From DATKDP01 sp035546335 (lineage in GTDB: Bacteria; Acidobacteriota; Thermoanaerobaculia; Gp7-AA8), in the NCBI GenBank assembly GCA_035546335.1, contig DATKDP010000118.1, forward strand, positions 1 to 44,680: 44,680 nucleotides of DNA. The letters run 5' to 3'. Under the pieces are notes generated by a model. The model had not been told where the DNA came from. It ran no database searches and saw only the letters and a program-made list of their open reading frames with translations. Below are positions 38,724 through 44,680 of the stretch, one piece after another. Each line of letters begins with the position of its first letter. Position 1 is the first letter of the stretch. The position numbers and the translations under genes are program-made.

Positions 38724-41468
38724 ATGTTTCGGAAGAACTCTCTTTTCATGATGCTTCTGGCGATCGTCACCCTGATCGCCGTCGCCGGAGCCTTCACCTC
38801 GTTCCAGCGCAAACGCTCGTCCTTCGAACGACTCGATTTTCAATCCCATCGGAGCAGCGGCGTCATCGTCATCGACGGCGTCGACGCGGGCAGTGAGGCG
38901 ATGCGGATCGGACTGCGACCGGGCGACGCGATCATCGCCGCCGACGGCATTCCGACGGCGGAGATCGACGGGTTTCGCAAGACGCTGCGGAGAGCGGGAC
39001 AGCCGGTGCCACTGCTCGTGGCGCGCGGCGACACGATGATGTCGCTCGACTACAGGGCACCTGAGCTTCGCGTCGATTACCGTTATCTGTTTCTGACGTT
39101 CATCGGGTTTCTCTATCTGGCCATCGGATTGTTCACCCTTTTCCGAGGAGCCCGTGACGAGAGCCTTCTTTTTTTCTTCGTCACTCTGCTGGCATTCATC
39201 GTCTACGTCTACACGCCCGCGGGAAACATCGGGCGAACCTATCGCATCCTGGCGCTGATCGAAGAATTCGCGCGAATTTTTCTTCCCCCACTCACGCTTC
39301 ATTTCTTTCTCCGGTTTCCCCGCCCGCTGATTCAGAAGCGGCTGACGCTCGCCGCGATCTATGCGGCACCGATCCTCGTGGCACTGTGGAACATCAATGT
39401 CCTGATCCTCGACAATGCGATTCCGATCGCCTCGCCCGCCTTGTCGCTTTCGTTCATCGACCGGTGGGAGATGCTGCATTTTGCGATCTACTTCACTCTG
39501 GCATTCGTCGCTCTGACATACACCTACCGGACGGCGCCGGCGGCGGGGCAGAGAAAACAGGTGAAATGGATCTACTTCGGAATGGGAGTCGGCTTCATCC
39601 CCTTCCTGATTCTCTACCTGATTCCCTTCATCCTGCGCGGAGCAGGATCGGCCTACACCACCATCGCCATCCTGCCGCTCGCGTTCATTCCGCTCGCATT
39701 CGCCGTCTCGATTCTCAAGTACAAGCTGTGGGACGTCGAGGTGATCATCAAGGAGATCCTCGCCTACACGGTGACCTTCATCTTCGGGATGATCGCCTTC
39801 ACGACCGTGAATCTGCTTCTGTCGAAGTTGATCGAGGAGCGTCTGGCGCTCGAGCGCAACTTTCTCGCATTCACTTCGGGCCTTCTCATCGCAGTCGTGC
39901 TCGTGCCGATGAAAGGGAGGATCGAATCGGTCCTGGAGATGCTCCTCTATCGAGACACGTACCGGCATCGTCGCGCCATTCTCGATTTCGCCAAGGAGCT
40001 CGGCACGTTTCACGACCTTCAGGAGCTGATCGAGATCATCCGCGATCGTCTCTCCGCTGCAGTCAATCTGCAGCAGATGAATCTCTACGTCCGCGAGGGC
40101 TCGGATTTCATTCTCTACCGTCGTGATGGCCGGATCCCTTCGGTCGTTCAGAGGGACGCCCTTCCCGATCTCCATGCCGACCGCCCCACATCGCTCGATT
40201 CACCGCGGCTTCCGGAATCGTCCGAGCTGCCTGGCACGCTGCTTTTGGCGGGGTACCGCTACCTCTTTCCTCTGCGCCACCGGGAAGAGCTGCAGGGGAT
40301 GCTGCTGTGCGGAAACAAAGGGGGAGACGAGCCGCTCTCGAGAGACGATCTTCAGCTCATCTCCTCGATCACGGCGCCGCTGGCTCTGGCGATCGAGAAC
40401 GCCCGCCTCTACGGACGGCTTCGCAGGCAGCTCGAAGAGATCCGGTCGCTCAAGGAGTACAACGAGAACATCATCGAGTCGTCGTCATCGGCCATCGTCG
40501 TCGTCGCCGCCGATGGCACCGTGCTGACTGCCAACAAGGCGTTCTGGGATCTGGTCGGCGTCGGGCCGGAGAGCGAAGAGCGAATCGACAGGCTCTTTCC
40601 TCCCTACAGAATGCTCGGCGAGCCGGGCGGCACCGCCGTCGAGCACCATTTCGTCAACAGGCGAGGCGAAGAGAAGGACCTGGCCGTCACCGCCAGCCCT
40701 TTCAATGCGACCGATGCGCCCGCCGGAACGACCGTGCTGGTCATCGGCGACGTGTCCGACCGTGTGAGGCTCGAGCGTGAGCTTCAGGAGAAGGATCGGC
40801 TCGCGGCGCTCGGTCTCCTGGCCGCCGGGGTGGCTCACGAAGTCAACACGCCGTTGACTGGAATCTCGTCGTATGCGCAGCTTCTGCTCGCCGACACCTC
40901 TCCCGACGATCCGCGTTATGCGCTTCTCAAGAAGATGGAGCAGCAGACGTTCCGCGCATCGCATCTGGTGAACAACCTGCTCGATTTCGCCGCTCGCCGC
41001 GGGCCGAACGAAGATCACAGCGCATTGAACGAGGTGGTTCGATCGACGCTGGCGCTTCACGAGGACCTGCTCGACATGAAATCGATCTCGATCCATACCT
41101 CGCTGGCCGGCGGGGATTTGGTCGTCCGCGGTGGTGTTCACGAGCTCCAGCAGGTGCTCACCAATCTGCTTCTCAACGCGCGCGACGCGGTAGGCAAGGG
41201 AGGAAACATCTGGATTCGATCCGATCTCGATGGCGACCAGGTGATCCTCTCGGTCCGCGATGACGGATGCGGGATTCCGCCCGATCTGCAGAGCCGGATA
41301 TTTCAGCCGCTGGTCACCACCAAACGAGGCCAGGGGGGAACGGGCCTCGGACTCGCCATCAGCCAGCGCCTCGTCGAATCGATCGGCGGTACGATCGAAG
41401 TCGAGAGCGATCCGGGCAACGGTGCAACATTTTCGGTTCGTTTGCCGTTATCCGCGAGTACACAGTAG
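38724..41468 (+). CDS. PDZ-polytopic membrane-GAF-PAS sensor histidine kinase
   Basis: 914 residues; ATG 38724 with AAGGGA about 7 nt upstream. An N-terminal membrane segment is followed by an extracytoplasmic PDZ-like domain (VIVIDGVDAGSEAMRIGLRPGDAIIAADG, about 46-75), then about nine further membrane segments (120-425). A GAF domain (about 445-590), a PAS domain (about 600-700), HisKA with H-box AAGVAHEVNTPLTG, and HATPase with N-box NLLLNARDAV, G1 DDGCGIPPD and G2 GGTGLGLAIS complete it. The hybrid input can sense periplasmic or membrane signals. The NtrC-type regulator follows 18 bp later and is the cognate partner. Confidence 0.94.
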   Translation: MFRKNSLFMMLLAIVTLIAVAGAFTSFQRKRSSFERLDFQSHRSSGVIVIDGVDAGSEAMRIGLRPGDAIIAADGIPTAEIDGFRKTLRRAGQPVPLLVARGDTMMSLDYRAPELRVDYRYLFLTFIGFLYLAIGLFTLFRGARDESLLFFFVTLLAFIVYVYTPAGNIGRTYRILALIEEFARIFLPPLTLHFFLRFPRPLIQKRLTLAAIYAAPILVALWNINVLILDNAIPIASPALSLSFIDRWEMLHFAIYFTLAFVALTYTYRTAPAAGQRKQVKWIYFGMGVGFIPFLILYLIPFILRGAGSAYTTIAILPLAFIPLAFAVSILKYKLWDVEVIIKEILAYTVTFIFGMIAFTTVNLLLSKLIEERLALERNFLAFTSGLLIAVVLVPMKGRIESVLEMLLYRDTYRHRRAILDFAKELGTFHDLQELIEIIRDRLSAAVNLQQMNLYVREGSDFILYRRDGRIPSVVQRDALPDLHADRPTSLDSPRLPESSELPGTLLLAGYRYLFPLRHREELQGMLLCGNKGGDEPLSRDDLQLISSITAPLALAIENARLYGRLRRQLEEIRSLKEYNENIIESSSSAIVVVAADGTVLTANKAFWDLVGVGPESEERIDRLFPPYRMLGEPGGTAVEHHFVNRRGEEKDLAVTASPFNATDAPAGTTVLVIGDVSDRVRLERELQEKDRLAALGLLAAGVAHEVNTPLTGISSYAQLLLADTSPDDPRYALLKKMEQQTFRASHLVNNLLDFAARRGPNEDHSALNEVVRSTLALHEDLLDMKSISIHTSLAGGDLVVRGGVHELQQVLTNLLLNARDAVGKGGNIWIRSDLDGDQVILSVRDDGCGIPPDLQSRIFQPLVTTKRGQGGTGLGLAISQRLVESIGGTIEVESDPGNGATFSVRLPLSASTQ

Positions 41469-41486
41469 AGAGAGATACGAGCCCTC

Positions 41487-42905
41487 ATGCGGATTCTGAT
41501 CATCGACGACGAAGAGGTTCTGCGCGACGTTCTGGATACCGTGCTGCGCCGTGAGGGCTTCGATGTCCTCCTCGCCGCCTCGGGCGAGGAAGGCCTCACT
41601 CTGCTCGACAGCGAGGAGATCGACCTGGTCGTTCTCGACATGATGCTTCCCGGAATCACCGGAATCGAGACGCTGCGCTCCATCAAAGACACGCATCCGG
41701 CCATGGAGGTGATCATCATCACCGCCTACTCGAGCATCGACGGCGCCATCGAGGCGATGAAGCAGGGCGCCTTCCACTACATTCCGAAGCCGTTCAAGAA
41801 CGAAGAGGTCGTCATCACCGTCCAGAAGGCGCTCGAGCAGCGCCGGCTCTCGAAGGAGAACGAACGGCTCAAGGCCGAGCTCTCCGAGAAATACTCCTAC
41901 TCGAACATCATCGGCAAGAGCGACACGATCCGCCGGGTGTTCGATCTGATCCGCCTCGCAGCCCCCTCGCGCTCGAACATTCTCATCACCGGCGAATCGG
42001 GAACCGGCAAGGAGCTCGTCGCCAAAGCGATTCATCACGCCAGCCCACGCGGCCGCAATGCCTTCGTCACAGTCAACTCAGGCTCGCTCCCGCCGGAGCT
42101 GCTGGAATCGAACCTCTTCGGCCACGTGAAGGGAGCGTTCACCGGTGCCATCGCCTCGAAGCGCGGTCTGTTCGAGGTGGCGGACGGCGGCTCGATCTTC
42201 CTCGACGAGATCGGCAACGTCAATCTCGAAACGCAGGCGAAGCTCCTTCGCGTCATCCAGGAAAAGGAGTTCATGCGGCTCGGCGGCGTCGATACCATTC
42301 GCGTCGACGTCCGCATCATCGCCGCGAGCAACGCCGACCTTCAGAAGAACGTTCGCGAAGGGACCTTCCGCGAGGATCTCTACTACCGTCTCAACGTCAT
42401 TCCCATTCAGCTCCCTCCGCTGCGAAGGCGCCGCGAAGACGTCCCCTTGCTCGTCAGTCACTTCCTCCACGTCTATTCCGAGGAGAACAAGAAGCTCGTT
42501 CGCGACGTGACGCCGGAAGCGATGAAGATCCTCATGGATCACGCCTGGCCGGGCAACGTCCGCGAGCTGGAAAACACCATCGAGCGCGCCGTCGTCCTCA
42601 GCACGTCCGATCGCGTCACGGTCGATCTCCTCCCCGAGTATCTCCGCTTTCCGCGTCCGACCAGCCAGCCGACGCTCATCGTTCCCGCCGATGGCATTTC
42701 CCTCAAAGACTCCGTCTCGAACTACGAGCGGACGATGATCCTCCAGTCGCTCGAGCTTGCCAACGGCGTTCAGAAGAGAGCCGCGGAGCTGCTTCAGGTC
42801 AAGCCCTCCACTCTGAACGAGATGATGAAGCGCCTCGGAATTCACTGGCGTTCCGCCTCATCCGCCGCCACGACCGAAGGCGAGCCCGTCGCCGTCAGCG
42901 AATAG
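41487..42905 (+). CDS. NtrC-family sigma-54 response regulator
   Basis: 472 residues. Receiver domain with phospho-acceptor Asp51 (VVLDMMLPG), Thr and Lys switch residues (IITAYSS; PKPF). AAA+ domain with Walker A GESGTGKE, an intact GAFTGA loop (VKGAFTGAIA) and Walker B GGSIFLDEIG. Fis-type HTH (KRAAELLQVKPSTLNEMMKRLG). It should activate sigma-54 promoters when phosphorylated by the adjacent kinase. The pair resembles PilS/PilR, but no pilin gene is in the window, so the regulon is unknown. Confidence 0.95.
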   Translation: MRILIIDDEEVLRDVLDTVLRREGFDVLLAASGEEGLTLLDSEEIDLVVLDMMLPGITGIETLRSIKDTHPAMEVIIITAYSSIDGAIEAMKQGAFHYIPKPFKNEEVVITVQKALEQRRLSKENERLKAELSEKYSYSNIIGKSDTIRRVFDLIRLAAPSRSNILITGESGTGKELVAKAIHHASPRGRNAFVTVNSGSLPPELLESNLFGHVKGAFTGAIASKRGLFEVADGGSIFLDEIGNVNLETQAKLLRVIQEKEFMRLGGVDTIRVDVRIIAASNADLQKNVREGTFREDLYYRLNVIPIQLPPLRRRREDVPLLVSHFLHVYSEENKKLVRDVTPEAMKILMDHAWPGNVRELENTIERAVVLSTSDRVTVDLLPEYLRFPRPTSQPTLIVPADGISLKDSVSNYERTMILQSLELANGVQKRAAELLQVKPSTLNEMMKRLGIHWRSASSAATTEGEPVAVSE

Positions 42906-43013
42906 ACTCGGCGGCGCTCACTCCCTTCGATTACCCTGTTAACATTCTTCATCCACGAGCGTCATTGCTCCCGAGGGTGCCGGTCTCGGCATCGATCACT
43001 CTGCGAGCTTGGG

Positions 43014-43604
43014 ATGTCGGCCATCGATGTCACATTGGGATATCAGCGCGTGCGCCCTGTGAGAAGCGACGAGCAGGTTGCCGATCTCGTTGCGCTCGTC
43101 GGGTCGGCGCGCAGAGGAGATCGGACCTCGTTCGGCCGCCTGTACGAGCTGTTTGCGCCGATAGTCCATGGGATCCTCCTCGCGCGCGCCCCATCGAGCA
43201 TCGTCGACGATCTTTGTCAGGAAGTCTTTCTGGTCGCGCTCCATCGCATCGAGACGTTGCGCGACGAGGCGTCCTTCGGCGGATGGATCGCTGAGATCTC
43301 GCGGAACCAGGCCAACGACCACTTCCGCGCCATGCGCCGGAAGGGAATATCGGTCGAGACGAACGAGGAGGACGAAGCTCTCGCCATCGAGGGGGATCAG
43401 GTCGAGCTCGCCGAGGCGAAGGCGCTGCTCGCGGTGATCCGCGGTCTCCCGGAGGCGTATCGGGAAACGCTGATTCTTCGCTTTGTCGAAGGGCTGACCG
43501 GACCCGAGATCGCCGCCCGGACCGGCCTGACGCACGGGTCGGTGCGGGTGAATCTCAACCGCGGTATGAAGCGACTTCGTGACGCACTTCAGAGGAAACC
43601 ATGA
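43014..43604 (+). CDS. ECF-type RNA polymerase sigma factor
   Basis: 196 residues with sigma2 (GRLYELFAPIVHGILL...DDLCQEVFLVALHRIETL...SFGGWIAEISRNQANDHFR) and sigma4 (LPEAYRETLILRFVEGLTGPEIAARTGLTHGSVRVNLNRGMKRLRDAL). No sigma3, as in ECF factors. The stop overlaps the start of the FecR-like gene (ATGA), so sigma factor and presumed anti-sigma factor are made together. Confidence 0.95.
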   Translation: MSAIDVTLGYQRVRPVRSDEQVADLVALVGSARRGDRTSFGRLYELFAPIVHGILLARAPSSIVDDLCQEVFLVALHRIETLRDEASFGGWIAEISRNQANDHFRAMRRKGISVETNEEDEALAIEGDQVELAEAKALLAVIRGLPEAYRETLILRFVEGLTGPEIAARTGLTHGSVRVNLNRGMKRLRDALQRKP

Positions 43605-44617
43605 ACGACGATTATCTGTGGAATCGGACGGGAGATCCCGACCCCGAGCTGCAACGACTCGAGCAGGTTCTCGGAGAGCTGCGCCATCGCGGATCGGCTC
43701 CCGACCCCGAAAGCCTCGAGCCGATCTCGGAGAGACGGATGCCGCGGGCAAGTCGCTCCGCGCGATGGTTGGCGATTGCTGCATCGGTTGCCCTGATCAC
43801 TACAGTGGGCATCCTCGCGCTGCGCAGCGCAAGCCGGTGGGAAGTGACTCCGATCGATGGAACCGCGCTGGTCGACGGCCAGCGCATATCGTTCTCGAGC
43901 CGTGTGCGAGCGGGGGAGACGATCGAGACCGATGCCGGCTCGCGCGCCCGCATTCGCGTCGCCACGATCGGACAGGTCGATGTCGATCCGAATACGCATC
44001 TCTCCGTTCTTCATGCCGGCCTTCTCCGCCAGCGAATGCATCTCGATCAGGGGCGAATCGAAGCGAAGATCAGCGCTCCGCCTCGAATCTTCTTCGTCAA
44101 CACCCCCGCCGGCGAAGCGATCGATCTCGGCTGCGAGTACACTCTCGAGATCGATCCCGGCGGTTCTGGCTCTCTGCAGGTCACCCTCGGGTGGGTCGGC
44201 TTCGAGACGGCAGCAGGCCGAGCGTTCGTTCCGGCGGGTGCCACCTGTCTGCTCCGGGGAGATGGCCGCGTGGGTGTCCCGGTCTATCGCGACGCGAGCC
44301 CGGCGCTCATGGATGCGTTGCGCCGCATCGACGAGGGCAGCGCGGGAGCTCCGGACGCCGATCTCGACATCGTGCTGCGCGAGGCGCGCCCGCGCGATGC
44401 GCTCACGCTCTGGCACCTTCTCGATCGCGGCGCCTCCGAGCGTCAGCGCGCACAGATCGTCGATCGCCTCGGCGCCCTCATGGACATCACTCCGGAGGAG
44501 CGCGATCGTCTGGTCGGGGGCGATCAGCGCTCGATTCGCCGACTCGGCCGCCAGCTCGGCATCGACAAGAAGCGTTGGTGGAGCGACTGGATTCGCGGGG
44601 TCATCCGAGGCGCGTGA
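43601..44617 (+). CDS. FecR-domain anti-sigma protein
   Basis: 338 residues. Cytoplasmic N-terminus (about 1-55), one membrane span (WLAIAASVALITTVGILAL, about 57-75), then a FecR-type beta-rich domain (GQRISFSSRVRAGETIETDAGSRARIRV...VDVDPNTHLSV, IDLGCEYTLEID). Beyond residue 225 is a helical tail (VPVYRDASPALMDALRRIDEG...) of unknown role. It would hold the ECF sigma factor and release it on a periplasmic signal. ATG 43601 overlaps the sigma gene stop. Confidence 0.9.
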   Translation: MNDDYLWNRTGDPDPELQRLEQVLGELRHRGSAPDPESLEPISERRMPRASRSARWLAIAASVALITTVGILALRSASRWEVTPIDGTALVDGQRISFSSRVRAGETIETDAGSRARIRVATIGQVDVDPNTHLSVLHAGLLRQRMHLDQGRIEAKISAPPRIFFVNTPAGEAIDLGCEYTLEIDPGGSGSLQVTLGWVGFETAAGRAFVPAGATCLLRGDGRVGVPVYRDASPALMDALRRIDEGSAGAPDADLDIVLREARPRDALTLWHLLDRGASERQRAQIVDRLGALMDITPEERDRLVGGDQRSIRRLGRQLGIDKKRWWSDWIRGVIRGA

Positions 44618-44620
44618 GAG

Positions 44621-44680
44621 GGGAGAGCGGGCGTCCCGCGCCCGCCTCTGTTCCATGCTAGAGGCTGGAGGCTAGAGGCT
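44621..44680. repeat. GGGAGAGCGGGCGTCCCGCG hairpin and start of a GCTAGAG heptamer array
   Basis: 44621-44646 repeats the hairpin seen at 24109-24134. From 44656 to the window end, GCTAGAG GCTGGAG GCTAGAG GCT begins a 7-bp array that is the reverse complement of the GCCTCTA array at 2774-2878; its length cannot be seen. Confidence 0.75.

Noticed and set aside
38721..40175. 484-codon minus-strand frame inside the kinase gene
   Set aside because: Charged low-complexity product, antisense to membrane segments; shadow frame.

Overview
This is a GC-rich (about 60-65 % by eye) bacterial chromosomal segment. Gene content and architectures suggest Acidobacteriota, perhaps a Thermoanaerobaculia-like lineage: an AmmeMemoRadiSam-type radical SAM enzyme, an MglA-like GTPase, DUF4388 and large TPR proteins, a PDZ-polytopic histidine kinase, an ECF sigma/FecR pair, and many dispersed palindromic repeats. 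The taxonomic call is inference. I saw no prophage, CRISPR array, rRNA or intact transposase gene. A MITE-like palindrome and several REP-like families are present.

Layout. 1-673: end of an alpha/beta hydrolase gene, then about 890 bp of repeats. 1563-10598 (minus): a co-directional housekeeping block of DUF2520-type Rossmann protein, MglA-like GTPase with a long tail, LysM lytic transglycosylase (mltD type), ileS, H1-like basic protein, PHP phosphoesterase and queG. 10910-15788 (plus): a regulatory block. It holds a small TPR-like exported protein, a GAF/AAA+/Fis enhancer-binding protein, a near-consensus sigma-54 promoter, a 55-residue membrane peptide, an RsbW-like kinase, a STAS protein and a GAF-SpoIIE phosphatase. 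16037-25038: enoyl-CoA hydratase, an overlapping amrS-Rieske-hydrolase operon, a DUF4388-TPR protein, a 633-residue TPR protein, a LolB-like lipoprotein and ispE.

25366-30397 is accessory: two tRNA-Gln genes around a small lipoprotein; a TetR-controlled oxidoreductase/membrane-protein operon with two operator-like palindromes; then a toxin-antitoxin cluster (Phd/PIN pair, orphan RHH antitoxin, BrnT/CopG-type pair) next to a decayed copy of the 3' end of a gene 2 kb away. 30815-34808: three exported proteins (SGNH-like, Ycf48-like lipoprotein, beta-helix) with a 259-bp palindrome among them. 34925-38128: a hotdog protein, a nucleotidyltransferase (AbiEii-like) with a small partner, an exonuclease/endonuclease/phosphatase lipoprotein, and remnants of DUF4242 and GNAT genes. 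38724-44617: histidine kinase with NtrC-type regulator, then ECF sigma factor with FecR-like anti-sigma protein.

The most unusual features are: (i) tandem arrays that keep a 7-bp period while their unit differs from site to site, several of which contain the stop codons of neighbouring genes; (ii) a family of ~115-bp palindromes whose central loop lies in opposite orientation in different copies; (iii) a sigma-54 promoter between an enhancer-binding protein with a non-canonical GAFTGA loop and a partner-switching module headed by a tiny membrane protein; and (iv) toxin-antitoxin genes whose starts or operators are tightly merged with repeats and promoters.
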